A DNA stretch of 49,040 nt from Paenibacillus terrae (GTDB lineage: Bacteria > Bacillota > Bacilli > Paenibacillales > Paenibacillaceae). The notes under the pieces were generated by a model that was given only the letters and a program-made list of their open reading frames with translations, searched no databases and was not told the DNA's origin. Made by a program: the position numbers and the translations under genes. The stretch is from positions 1-49,040 of the forward strand of contig NZ_JTHP01000052.1 in NCBI RefSeq assembly GCF_000943545.1, read 5' to 3'. Shown one piece after another: positions 7,260 to 15,794 of the stretch (position 1 is the stretch's first letter; each line of letters starts with the position of its first letter).

Positions 7260-7607
7260 ATGTCTGAACTTTTAGATTTAGTCGGCACACGTATTCGAGA
7301 TATTCGGAAGTCTAAAGGGCTTTCCCAAGAAGCTTTAGCCGAAAAAGCAGGATTCAATTCGAGTTATATCGGTTTTATTGAACGTGCAGAGAGAAATATA
7401 TCTTTGAAAAATCTGGAGAAAATAGCGAAGGCATTGAACGTGGGCGTTTATCAGTTGCTTACATATGTAAAGGAAAATGATGAGCTTGCCGAAGGAAATT
7501 CGAGTGTAAAAAGTATTTTGACTCTGTTGAGAACGCGCGAATCCAAAGATACTGAGCTGGCATTGAAGATTCTTACGGACATATTTGCAAGAATTGATGA
7601 ACGGTGA
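7260..7607 (+). CDS. XRE-family helix-turn-helix regulator
   Basis: A 115-residue cytosolic DNA-binding protein. ATG at 7260, with GAGGTG upstream. Residues 8-62 form a Cro/CI-type HTH: GTRIRDIRKSKGLSQEALAEKAG, then SYIGFIERAERNISLKNLEKIAKAL. The 45-residue tail is helical and may dimerise. It is similar in layout to SinR/SlrR-type repressors, but the target is unknown. It lies alone after foldback repeat 2, convergent with hcp. Confidence 0.85.
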   Translation: MSELLDLVGTRIRDIRKSKGLSQEALAEKAGFNSSYIGFIERAERNISLKNLEKIAKALNVGVYQLLTYVKENDELAEGNSSVKSILTLLRTRESKDTELALKILTDIFARIDER

Positions 7608-7616
7608 AAAATAAAA

Positions 7617-7637
7617 GGAACTGCACTTTGCAGTTCC
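7617..7637 (-). terminator. Rho-independent terminator of hcp
   Basis: Stem GGAACTGCA/TGCAGTTCC with a 3-base loop. On the minus strand it is followed by TTTTATTTTT, so it terminates hcp. It may also slow transcription from the convergent XRE gene. Confidence 0.85.
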
Positions 7638-7652
7638 TCCCATTCCAATCCC

Positions 7653-8945
7653 CTACGACAACGCCAGCATTGCTTTCATATCTTCCTCTGCGGTAGTAAT
7701 CAGCTTCAAGCCAAACATCTCCACCAGCACATCCAGCACGCCAGAAGAAATAAACTCGGGCGGCTTCGGCCCGATGCGGATATCCTGCATGCCGAGGCTG
7801 AACAAGCCTAGCAGGATGGCAACAGCTTTTTGCTCAAACCAGGACAACACGATGCTGACTGGCAGCTCATTCACCGTACAACCAAAAGCATCCGCTAACG
7901 CCAAAGCGATTTTCACCGTAGAACCGGAATTGTTGCATTGTCCCAGATCAATATAACGTGGAATCCCCGTGTCCCCTACAGTGCCATAGTCCACGTCATT
8001 AAAGCGGAATTTCCCGCAGGACGTGGTTAAAATAACCGTATCGTTCGGCAAGGAAGTAGCCAGCTCGCGGTAATAGTTGCCGCCTTTACCTGGTGCGTCG
8101 CAGCCTGCAATGACGAAGAAACGACGGATATGTCCGTCTTTAATCGCCTGAATAATCTCGGGAGCGAGTCCGATAACCGTCTCGTGATGATATCCCGTCG
8201 TAAGCACCTGCTCAGACTCTACATCTGCGGGTGGCAGCGACAACGCGCGCTCGATCAATGGTGCAAAGTCGTCATCCATAATCTTGGCGACGCCCTCCAG
8301 CCCGGCTACTTCATAAGAGAAGAATCGATCTGCATATGTGCCTTTAATCGGCATCACGCAGTTCGTCGTGGCGAGAATCGCACCCGGAAATTCCTCGAAC
8401 AGTCTGCGCTGATCATACCAGGCTTTACCGATATTGCCTTTCAGATGTGCGTATTTCTTCAACGCCGGATAACCGTGAGCTGGCAGCATTTCTGAGTGGG
8501 TATAGATATTGATGCCCTTACCTTCGGTCTGCCGTAGCAATTCCTCCAGCGCATACAGATTATGTCCGGTCACGACGATACATTGGCCTTCGATTTTATT
8601 CTGGCTGACGGTAATCGGCTGCGGAATGCCAAAACGATCCGTATGCGCGCGATCCAGCACATCCATAATCCGTACGGCTGCATTTCCGACCTTCATCGCC
8701 ATGTCCAAATGCTCTTGTACATTAAAGTTAGAATTGGTTAAGGTCATATATAACGCTTCATGCGTGATACGATCCACCTCTGGATCGCTATAGCCCAACT
8801 GACGAGCATGTGTCGCATAGGCCGCAATGCCTTTTAATGCGAAAATCATCGTATCCTGCAAGCTCGCTATCGTTTCATTCTTGCCGCACACCCCAACTAC
8901 GGTACACCCGCCACTCGGCGTCTGTTCACACTGATAACAAAACAT
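7653..8945 (-). CDS. hcp: Hybrid-cluster protein (hydroxylamine/NO reductase)
   Basis: A 430-residue protein. ATG at 8945 is preferred over one 15 bases upstream because GGAGG sits 7 bases before it. The N terminus has C3-x2-C6-x7-C14-x5-C20, ligating the cubane Fe-S cluster. Later motifs TTNCVMP, GCDAPGKGG, TSCGKFRFND and DLGQCNNSG supply ligands of the Fe-S-O hybrid cluster. The length (~430 rather than ~550) places it in the short class III form lacking one helical domain. It reduces hydroxylamine and NO and protects against nitrosative stress under low oxygen. It is monocistronic here, with no adjacent hcr reductase. Confidence 0.93.
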   Translation of the reverse strand: MFCYQCEQTPSGGCTVVGVCGKNETIASLQDTMIFALKGIAAYATHARQLGYSDPEVDRITHEALYMTLTNSNFNVQEHLDMAMKVGNAAVRIMDVLDRAHTDRFGIPQPITVSQNKIEGQCIVVTGHNLYALEELLRQTEGKGINIYTHSEMLPAHGYPALKKYAHLKGNIGKAWYDQRRLFEEFPGAILATTNCVMPIKGTYADRFFSYEVAGLEGVAKIMDDDFAPLIERALSLPPADVESEQVLTTGYHHETVIGLAPEIIQAIKDGHIRRFFVIAGCDAPGKGGNYYRELATSLPNDTVILTTSCGKFRFNDVDYGTVGDTGIPRYIDLGQCNNSGSTVKIALALADAFGCTVNELPVSIVLSWFEQKAVAILLGLFSLGMQDIRIGPKPPEFISSGVLDVLVEMFGLKLITTAEEDMKAMLALS

Positions 8946-8958
8946 ATCGTTTTCCTCC

Positions 8959-8976
8959 AAATATTGATAGATATTT
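8959..8976. promoter_or_regulatory. Palindrome upstream of hcp
   Basis: AAATAT-tgatag-ATATTT sits directly upstream of the hcp ribosome site. The position and dyad suit a redox or NO-responsive repressor (NsrR-, Rex- or FNR-like). The sequence does not fit any of these consensus sites well enough to choose. Confidence 0.35.
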
Positions 8977-9041
8977 GTTCATTATCCACAGCGTAACAGA
9001 CCCCCCAACGCGCAGGTGTGATTACACACACATTTTTCAGC

Positions 9042-10364
9042 TCACTCCTGATCCGACGCGATTACGACGATCCCACCGCCTTTGCGGTACTGAACAGGGG
9101 AAACACCCATGGTCTTTTTAAAAGCCGTACTAAAATAGTGCTGGCTGTCGTATCCTGTGCGCTCTGCGATATCGTGGATTGACAGCGTGGTGGAGTCCAG
9201 CAGTTGCACCGCTTTGCGAATACGGGCGCGCGTGACGAGGGTCACGAAGCTATCGTTTAGCTCTTTTTTGAGCACACGGCTGAGATACACGGCGGATACC
9301 TGTAAACGCGAGGCGAGGGATTCCAGTGTCAGCTCCCGGTCTGCGAAGCCTTCCTGAATAAGCTGCCGTGCCCGGCGCACGAGTGGAGACAGCTGCGATT
9401 CGCCATACACACGATCACGACACACTTGGAACGCATCAACCGCACCTTCCAGCCCCCGGACATTTCGCTCCACATGTGTATGAACCGCTATATTCAGGTA
9501 GCGCCCGATAGCCTGCTCCATCGTTGCGCCGATCGCTTCGGGTGCCTCCTGCCACAGGCATATGCCGATCAGCCCGTTTGCATCGCGGAACAATACATGC
9601 GGCAGGCCCTCCAGCAGCTCGCCAATGATATTTTCAGCGGCAAAAAGAAACAGTTGGCGGTCATTCTCGCGCATAATTGTCTGCCGCGCCTCTGCCGCAG
9701 GCCACCGCACCACGCCGATCTGAACGGGCGGCCGGGAAGGAAGACGTAAAAACGCCAGTTGCTCCATCACGTCCTTTCCCGTGTTCTGCCCTTCCAGCCA
9801 TTCCAGGCAAAAGCGCTGGCGCAGCAGCGGAATATTCCGCTCAATCTGCCCGGCGGCCTGTTCTACATAGGCGGCACGCTTGCGCTCTTCGTCCAGCCGC
9901 CCACCGAGCTGCGACAGCGCAGCGTGAAGCTGCCCCGCATCGACCGGCTTCAATATATAATCCTCCACGCCAAGTCGGACAGCCTCCTGCGCATAAGCAA
10001 ATTCATCATGGCCGGAAATGATTAGACAACGACATTCAGGACGTTCTTCCCGCAGCCGCCGGATCAGCTCAATGCCGTCCATGAACGGCATATTCATATC
10101 GACCAGCAAGATGTCGATGCCAAGCTGTACCGCCAGCTCCAGCGCTTCTTCTCCATCCTCTGCCTCACCCGCAACCTCCATGCCGAGAGCCGCCCAGTCT
10201 ACGCAATCTCGTATGCCCTCACGAATGATCGGCTCATCATCTGCTATCAGTACCTGATAGCGTTTTTTTGTGTACCGTTTTGCCGTCATCGTCGTCACTT
10301 CCGTTATGGTCTTGTCCGTCAGACTCGTCGTTGTCGAGGTGCCGATGCTGTGTGATTTCGTCAT
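9042..10364 (-). CDS. YesN-type response regulator (REC + AraC HTH)
   Basis: An N-terminal receiver domain has acidic pair DD (in VLIADDEP), phosphoacceptor D89 in LLVDMNMP and K in YILKPVD. A linker domain of ~200 residues follows, then an AraC/XylS double HTH at the C terminus ending near VSPVQYRK. ATG at 10364 has AAGGAG upstream. A later ATG at 10289 would give the usual short lead into the receiver and is a fair alternative. The gene overlaps the kinase 3' end by ~128 bases (or 53 with the later start). The kinase, regulator and binding protein form one operon that probably controls uptake genes elsewhere. Confidence 0.9.
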   Translation of the reverse strand: MTKSHSIGTSTTTSLTDKTITEVTTMTAKRYTKKRYQVLIADDEPIIREGIRDCVDWAALGMEVAGEAEDGEEALELAVQLGIDILLVDMNMPFMDGIELIRRLREERPECRCLIISGHDEFAYAQEAVRLGVEDYILKPVDAGQLHAALSQLGGRLDEERKRAAYVEQAAGQIERNIPLLRQRFCLEWLEGQNTGKDVMEQLAFLRLPSRPPVQIGVVRWPAAEARQTIMRENDRQLFLFAAENIIGELLEGLPHVLFRDANGLIGICLWQEAPEAIGATMEQAIGRYLNIAVHTHVERNVRGLEGAVDAFQVCRDRVYGESQLSPLVRRARQLIQEGFADRELTLESLASRLQVSAVYLSRVLKKELNDSFVTLVTRARIRKAVQLLDSTTLSIHDIAERTGYDSQHYFSTAFKKTMGVSPVQYRKGGGIVVIASDQE

Positions 10365-12330
10365 CCTGATCCGCTCCTTTTTCATGAGAATTCTTCAGTT
10401 GCGTCATATCCCGCAGCAACGGATGAACAATCGTAACGCAGGTACCTGCCCCCTCTTCACTGTCCAATACAATTCCATATTCCTCACCAAAAGATAGCCG
10501 TATACGCGCCTGTACATTCAGCATGCCATAGCTCCTATCGTTCGCATTCACACTGGCTCCACTTGGCTTCTGTTGTCCTTCCATCGAGTCCAGCGGTGCT
10601 TCCAGCAAATGCCGCAGCTCCCGCAACCGTTCCACCGTCATCCCTGCGCCATTATCACGTACCGTCAGTAGCAGCTTATCTCCCTCAATCCGCGCCTCGA
10701 CCCCAATCGTGCCGGGCCCGCGTCTGGCCTTGATGCCGTGGTAAATGGCATTTTCCACCACAGGCTGAAGCATGAGCTTCAACACGAACAGCTCCCCTAA
10801 TTCCTCGGATACATTTAATTCCCAGCGAAGTCTGTCCCGATACCGGGTTTGCTGAATTTGCATATAGCTTGATATATGCTCAATTTCGCTGCGTAGCGGA
10901 ATAAAGTCATCCCCCTTACTCAGCCCGAGGCGAAACAATCTCGATAGCGCCCCCACCATGTCGGACACGTCATCTGCCCCGTTTTTACGAGCCATCCAAT
11001 GAATCGTATCCAATGTATTGTATAAAAAGTGAGGCTTAATATGCTCCTGAAGGCTGCGTAGCTCGGCATCCCGCTTCTGCCGCTCCCTTAGTTCGCCAAG
11101 CGACATCAAACGGCGAATTTGCTCCAGCATCCGGTTGAAGCTCCTGCCGAGCATCCCGATTTCATCCCCGCGCTCACTCCATTGGCGAACCGTAAGATCC
11201 CCCGTTTCTGCTGTCCGCATATAGGACATCAGCCGGAAAATCGGCTGCGCAATCGAAAGCGACAACCTTAAGGATGCCGTCAGTCCGAACAGACATACAA
11301 TGAAGACAAAGGAGACGACGTAGAATTGAATTTGTCGTACCTCCAGTGTTGATTCCCGCGCCGGGAATACACCCACCGTTCTCCAGCCCGTAAACTCGGA
11401 AGCCCGGAACATGAATAGCAATTCCCTTCCTCCAGCTTCACGAGTAAACATCCCGCTGTCACCTGCCCCGAACCATTCCGGGGGAATACGCTTGATCAGC
11501 GGCATATCAGGCATGTATACGCTACGTCCCTCAGCATCTGTCACCATTAAATACCCGGTTTTGCCCAAGGTTACATCTCTGGCAGCCTGCGACACGGCCC
11601 GTAGCTTAAGATCAATCATAATCACGCCTAGCACACGTCCAGTCTCCGAATCCGTCACCGACCGGACGACAGACACGATTTCGCTATCCTTGTACTGAAC
11701 ATGAGTCGTCACATTACGATGGCTCGGCCGTCCCAGCACAGTAAAAATACCTGCATGCTGCACCGCCTGTTTATACCAGTCTTCTTCGGTCAGGCTGCGC
11801 GTGCTTCGAGCATACATTTCGTTACTAATATAGTCGCCGTGTTCGTTCACGATCAGAATACCCGCAATCTCGGGATATAACGTGGTAAAGCCCTGCAAAA
11901 ATTGCTTCATCCCATACAGCGTATCCTGTTCCCGTTCCCCCTGTTGTTTCTCCTGCGCAACCGACTGCACTACTGTACCCGTGTGACCGTCAGCGAGCGT
12001 CCGTCCTTGCCAGAACTCCCCGATATCCGGGTTAAAGCCAATCAAATACGTCATGTTCTGCAAATTTTCCATTTTGGTATCCAATGCCTCATTTACCTTG
12101 CCAATGAGCTGCATCGTATGGTCTTCCACCTGCCGCTCAATAATCCGTTCCACCGTCCAGTTGACCAGCAGACCCAATCCCAGTGAAGGTACGATGCCAA
12201 AAAACAGGAATAACAACATAAGCTGATACCGCAAAGGCATATTGCGCAAGCGCAAACGCTGCATCCTTTGAACCGACCATGCGCGTATACGCTTCCATCT
12301 CCGTTGATCATCATTTCGCATAATAATCAT
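10237..12330 (-). CDS. YesM-type sensor histidine kinase
   Basis: A 697-residue membrane kinase: TM1 (~35-58), an extracellular Cache-type sensor (~60-330), TM2 (~335-353), HAMP (~355-410), a His_kinase domain with phosphoacceptor H434 in EHIKPHFLYNTL, and HATPase (~530-650; N box VVENAIYHG, G box RDNGAGM). This is the LytS/YesM class that pairs with YesN regulators. The start overlaps the upstream gene by up to 20 bases; ATG at 12321 is an alternative. The last ~45 residues are low-complexity (DDE/H-rich) and fall in the overlap with the regulator, so they are probably constrained by the other frame. Confidence 0.92.
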   Translation of the reverse strand: MIIMRNDDQRRWKRIRAWSVQRMQRLRLRNMPLRYQLMLLFLFFGIVPSLGLGLLVNWTVERIIERQVEDHTMQLIGKVNEALDTKMENLQNMTYLIGFNPDIGEFWQGRTLADGHTGTVVQSVAQEKQQGEREQDTLYGMKQFLQGFTTLYPEIAGILIVNEHGDYISNEMYARSTRSLTEEDWYKQAVQHAGIFTVLGRPSHRNVTTHVQYKDSEIVSVVRSVTDSETGRVLGVIMIDLKLRAVSQAARDVTLGKTGYLMVTDAEGRSVYMPDMPLIKRIPPEWFGAGDSGMFTREAGGRELLFMFRASEFTGWRTVGVFPARESTLEVRQIQFYVVSFVFIVCLFGLTASLRLSLSIAQPIFRLMSYMRTAETGDLTVRQWSERGDEIGMLGRSFNRMLEQIRRLMSLGELRERQKRDAELRSLQEHIKPHFLYNTLDTIHWMARKNGADDVSDMVGALSRLFRLGLSKGDDFIPLRSEIEHISSYMQIQQTRYRDRLRWELNVSEELGELFVLKLMLQPVVENAIYHGIKARRGPGTIGVEARIEGDKLLLTVRDNGAGMTVERLRELRHLLEAPLDSMEGQQKPSGASVNANDRSYGMLNVQARIRLSFGEEYGIVLDSEEGAGTCVTIVHPLLRDMTQLKNSHEKGADQDDEITQHRHLDNDESDGQDHNGSDDDDGKTVHKKTLSGTDSR

Positions 12331-13318
12331 CTACATTCGTCCGTGTGACGACGGATATTCCTGTGTCCACCCGTACGGGCAGCGGGGCGTTGTCACCGGA
12401 GGAGGAAGGAGCGGGAATCGTCAAATGATGATGCAGATGGAACAGGTATTGAAGCGACCAATAGCCCATATTCCACGTTCCCTGAGCAATGGTTGCCGAG
12501 ATCGTCCCTCCACGGATCATATCCAGGGTCGCTTTATTCGTATCAAAAGAAATGATTTTCAGCGGACGACGGCTCTTTTGGCTCAATACCGCCTCACCGA
12601 CACCTGTTCCTCCCGTCGCCTCGGTCACAAAAATTCCTGCCAGCTTCGGATACGCCTTCATCAGCCGAAGAGACTCATCCCGGGATACCATTGCGTCACC
12701 GCGTCCATCCGCCACTTCCACCACCTTCATGGCAGGATACTGCCGCTGAATGGTGTCACGAAAACCACGGGAACGCTCCTCGTGATTTTGCTGACCGGGT
12801 AACGTCAGAACAGCTACTTCGCCTTCCCGTCCCAGCAGCTCTGCCATTTTATCCGCAGCGGTCACGCCCGCCTTGTAATTGTCCGTTCCCAAAAAAGAAT
12901 ACGCCCGGCTGCCCGGTGCTCCAGCATCAAACAGCACCACAGGAATGCCCGCGTCCAGCGCCTTATTGATCGCCGGGATCAGCGAGTGTGGATCAATCGC
13001 CGAAATCGCAATCCCTGCGGGCTTTCGGGCAATCGCCTGCTCAATCACGGTCGTCTGCTCCTGTGCATCATAACGGGTAGCCCCCCGATACTCGACGGTC
13101 ACACCCATCGCATCCCCGGCATCCTCAAAGCCCTTAAGCCCGCTTTTCCAATACTCCAAACCGGACTGGAACGTAATCATGATATACGTTTCTCCAATGC
13201 TGCCGCGTAGCCCTTTTTCTTCCCAGGTTCCGTTCAACGGCCCGGATTGTTCGTACCTGAACACGTAAAATGCGAAAGCCGCAATCAGCAAAATATATAC
13301 CAGCAGTGTTTTTTTCAT
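12311..13318 (-). CDS. Membrane-anchored sugar-binding sensor protein
   Basis: A 335-residue type-I periplasmic-binding protein (Peripla_BP_4-like). MKKTLLVYILLIAAFAFYVF at the N terminus is an uncleaved-looking anchor with no lipobox Cys. It is followed by two Rossmann-like lobes: IAISAIDPHSLIPAINKAL, IPVVLFDAGAPGS, LGTDNYKAG and IISFDTN motifs as in ribose/xylose binders. No ABC permease or ATPase genes are nearby. Its position at the head of a YesM/YesN operon suggests it is the ligand sensor of the kinase, as described for XylFII-LytS in clostridia. That role is inferred from layout. Ligand is probably a monosaccharide. Confidence 0.85.
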   Translation of the reverse strand: MKKTLLVYILLIAAFAFYVFRYEQSGPLNGTWEEKGLRGSIGETYIMITFQSGLEYWKSGLKGFEDAGDAMGVTVEYRGATRYDAQEQTTVIEQAIARKPAGIAISAIDPHSLIPAINKALDAGIPVVLFDAGAPGSRAYSFLGTDNYKAGVTAADKMAELLGREGEVAVLTLPGQQNHEERSRGFRDTIQRQYPAMKVVEVADGRGDAMVSRDESLRLMKAYPKLAGIFVTEATGGTGVGEAVLSQKSRRPLKIISFDTNKATLDMIRGGTISATIAQGTWNMGYWSLQYLFHLHHHLTIPAPSSSGDNAPLPVRVDTGISVVTRTNVDDYYAK

Positions 13319-13372
13319 CCTTCCTCCCTCCCCCCTTTCTGTACCTATCCCAAAGTTGTGAATTTACTTAGA

Positions 13373-13388
13373 TTGTAAACGCAATCAT
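13373..13388. promoter_or_regulatory. cre site (CcpA) upstream of the sensor operon
   Basis: TTGTAAACGCAATCAT fits the cre consensus WTGNAANCGNWNNCAW at every fixed position. It lies 55 bases upstream of the binding-protein start, so catabolite repression of the sensor operon is likely. Confidence 0.7.
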
Positions 13389-13520
13389 ATCAAATTGGAA
13401 CTACTTCCACTCCTCTTACTTTCAGGTAGCGTTAATCCTGCACTAATATTCCTGCGTTACAATACCTAAATTGTGTTATGGAGAAGGTATACGATTTCTT
13501 TTGGAAAAGGAGTGATAGGG

Positions 13521-14744
13521 ATGAGCAAGCCGCGTATCGCGGAGTGGACAGAACTGCGGGGTCTTGCCTACCTCGCTGTCGTGCTTCAGCATTGCATTGG
13601 TGAATATATTTACCGCAGCGATATCCAGCAGCCGGATTCCGTTATGCTCGCAATGCTGTACCATTTGACACGCTTTGGCACACCGACGTTCGTTTTCCTG
13701 TCTGCGGCGCTGCTTTTTTATAATGGCAATAAACCGATTGGCTTTCCCCGTTACATTGGCAGACGGTTTCGAGATATTTATGTTCCTTTTCTCTGCTGGA
13801 CGGTCGTTTATTGGGTATGTAACCAGAACTGGTCGACGGCGCAGTGGGGAAATATTTATTTTTACAAGGGCATGTTCGAGGAAATGATTATACCTGTCAG
13901 CGGATATCATCTATGGTTTGTGGTGATGATTTTTCAGTTTTATATTTTGTTTCCCTTATTTGCAAAAGCAGCCGGGCATGTACAAGCGTTCCTCCGTCGC
14001 TACAACACCAAAAAACGCAAACAGCTCGTTCTGATTGTAATGCTGACAGCGGCGGCGGCCTATGCTCTGCTCTTGCAATGGTCCTACTATGACATGTCTG
14101 CATGGAGCACCCGTTTGCCGTCCTTTTGGCAGGCCTTGTTAGATTACCGCACCTATAACTTTATTATGTACTTTTTCTATTTTATGCTAGGCGCAGTGTG
14201 CGCTTATATGACGGACACCTGGCGGGGGCTGGCTAAGCAGACATTACCGTGGAATGTATTTGTCTTTATTGGTCTGTTCATGCTCATGGGTCACACGATG
14301 CTGATCCAGTCGGGCAATACGATTAATCTGAACATTTCCACCTATCTCAAGCCAAGTACCTTTGTACTGATTGTCTCGCAGCTGCTTTTGCTATATGGAC
14401 TGCTACTCCATTTGCAAAAAGACCAGCGCTCCGAGCCGTTCCGCCGTATGCTGAACTGGATCGGACGTTATTCCTTCGGGGGATATCTGGCCCATGCACT
14501 CGTGCTGGCCTTCATATCCTACTTCACCCGCCCGCTTTCACTGGGCGATCATCATTTTACGGCGACACTGCTTACGTTTGTCGTCGTGGCAAGCGTGTCT
14601 CTCGGCATTAGCTGGCTGTTCGCTCATCTACCGGGAGGCAACTGGATTGTTGGCTCAAAAGGCAAACAGCGCTTGACCTGGCCGTTTCGGCTCCAGCCGC
14701 TTTCCTCCAAACGAGCTTCCAAAAGCACGCAGGAGCTTGGCTAA
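13521..14744 (+). CDS. Acyltransferase 3 family membrane protein
   Basis: A 407-residue polytopic protein. ATG at 13521 is chosen for the AAAGGAG 9 bases before it; an upstream in-frame ATG at 13473 lacks one. The N terminus ELRGLAYLAVVLQH with H in the first helix and the later R(R)FRDIYVPFLCW and YHLWFVV segments are typical of the Acyl_transf_3 (OafA/YrhL) family, with ~10 membrane helices. It likely transfers an acyl group to a cell-surface or secreted polysaccharide. It stands alone, divergent from the sensor operon. The acceptor is unknown. Confidence 0.85.
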   Translation: MSKPRIAEWTELRGLAYLAVVLQHCIGEYIYRSDIQQPDSVMLAMLYHLTRFGTPTFVFLSAALLFYNGNKPIGFPRYIGRRFRDIYVPFLCWTVVYWVCNQNWSTAQWGNIYFYKGMFEEMIIPVSGYHLWFVVMIFQFYILFPLFAKAAGHVQAFLRRYNTKKRKQLVLIVMLTAAAAYALLLQWSYYDMSAWSTRLPSFWQALLDYRTYNFIMYFFYFMLGAVCAYMTDTWRGLAKQTLPWNVFVFIGLFMLMGHTMLIQSGNTINLNISTYLKPSTFVLIVSQLLLLYGLLLHLQKDQRSEPFRRMLNWIGRYSFGGYLAHALVLAFISYFTRPLSLGDHHFTATLLTFVVVASVSLGISWLFAHLPGGNWIVGSKGKQRLTWPFRLQPLSSKRASKSTQELG

Positions 14745-14764
14745 TAGAAAAAGAGATGCTCTAG

Positions 14765-15068
14765 GAGAGCCCTGCAAAACGAATACATTTTTTGTGGAAA
14801 GTTTCTTCTATAATAAGTTGAACTTAAAAGTTACCTATTGTGCCACTACGCAGTCGAATGGTGCTTCCCATCGCCACCGCCCCCGGATTTCTTGAATAAA
14901 ACCTATGATCAGAGGAGAAATCCGGGGACAAAAGCGACCGCTTCGCTTGTACAACACCATTTCGCCTACTCCGTTCCCTGGGTACATTTTTTAAATTCAG
15001 CTTATATAGGTCTGTTTTCCAGTTCGGAGTTCTGATTCAAACAAAATTAAGACTTTTGCAGGGCTCTC
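14765..15068. repeat. 304 bp nested inverted-repeat element (MITE-like)
   Basis: Perfect 15 bp terminal inverted repeats GAGAGCCCTGCAAAA / TTTTGCAGGGCTCTC enclose no open gene. Inside are a second pair (CGAATGGTG near 14855 and CACCATTTCG near 14960) and a third (CCCCGGATTTCT / AGAAATCCGGGG near 14880-14925), so the whole element can fold into one long hairpin. The termini resemble ends of transposase-borne elements, but no transposase remains and no clear target duplication was seen. The gap 14745-15274 holds nothing else recognised. Confidence 0.7.
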
Positions 15069-15274
15069 TTATTGAGCTCTGCTTTTTTTGCTGCATTGGT
15101 CTGCCACGTCATATGAGCAATTGTTTCTAGTGCGGTCCGCCTGGCTACTGTTGCGAATGCAAAGTATGTACCCCCCCAACTTATTAACACATTATTCCAT
15201 GAACATGTATTTTATTTTAAAATAAGTCATTATATAGAATAATAATAAACGTTATGTGGGAGAAGTCACTGTTT

Positions 15275-15520
15275 TCAATAAAAAGAATGGGGGGATCGGA
15301 TGGACATAGCATCGTCTTTGTCAATGATTTGATTCAAAACATGGTGAGATTGCTTCTTGGTCTGAAACATACGGTTGTACTGATTAATCAGTTCATCCAA
15401 AAGCATAGACTGCTCAAGTACACAAGCGTGTCCGAAGCCATACTCTTCGTAAAGCTCATGCAAGTGTTGTCTGGCGTATTCCATCTGTTGAATTAACGTT
15501 AACGTTTCATCCCTGTTCAA
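15275..15520 (-). CDS. Spo0E-like aspartyl-phosphate phosphatase (copy 1)
   Basis: An 81-residue protein. TTG start at 15520 with AGGAGG 8 bases upstream. The helical-hairpin family signature is clear: ARQHLHELYEEYGFGHACVLEQS, then SMLLDELINQYNRMF, matching the S-x-x-LD-xLI-xxY motif used to dephosphorylate Spo0A~P. The C-terminal tail is 25 residues longer than in the second copy at 34124-34303. It lies downstream of an AimR-like receptor/peptide pair, separated by a terminator. It is likely a negative regulator of sporulation initiation. Confidence 0.88.
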   Translation of the reverse strand: MNRDETLTLIQQMEYARQHLHELYEEYGFGHACVLEQSMLLDELINQYNRMFQTKKQSHHVLNQIIDKDDAMSIRSPHSFY

Positions 15521-15608
15521 CCTGCATACCTCCTAGTGAATCTCATTTTAGGAGGTAATGAACAAATACTTCATGTTCTTTTTTGAGCTAAGAAATCACA
15601 AAATAATC

Positions 15609-15637
15609 CAAAAAAAGACCAGCAATAAGCTGGTCCA
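15609..15637 (-). terminator. Terminator after receptor/peptide operon 1
   Basis: On the minus strand, GGACCAGC-TTATT-GCTGGTC is followed by TTTTTTT. It ends the transcript of the HTH/TPR gene and its peptide, leaving the Spo0E-like gene to its own promoter or read-through. Confidence 0.85.
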
Positions 15638-15689
15638 GTTTAGTGAATATGAAGATGATTACTTGGATCAAGACCCACCAACGTGCCCA

Positions 15690-15794
15690 TTAGTTTTGAA
15701 TTATTCCATAGCTTGGGTTTCCAGCTTGCACTGGTACTGTGAATACCAGCAATAGGCTAGTTACCATCAAGAAGAAAACCATCTTTTTGATCAA
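15690..15794 (-). CDS. Secreted pro-peptide of AimR-like system 1
   Basis: A short ORF in a different frame overlaps the 3' end of the receptor gene by ~38 bases. It starts at TTG 15794 (LIKKM...) or ATG 15782. The product has positively charged residues, a hydrophobic core (VFFLMVTSLLLVFTVPVQA) with a VQA signal-peptidase site, and a short tail GNPSYGIIQN that would be the exported signal. It has the same placement, size and design as the peptide at 34456-34584. It is the presumed AloP/Phr-type ligand of the receptor, after processing of the C terminus and re-import by an oligopeptide permease (inference). Confidence 0.72.
   Translation of the reverse strand: MIKKMVFFLMVTSLLLVFTVPVQAGNPSYGIIQN

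Noticed and set aside
7335..7648. Minus-strand ORFs opposite the XRE regulator
   Set aside because: Antisense shadows that cross the hcp terminator.
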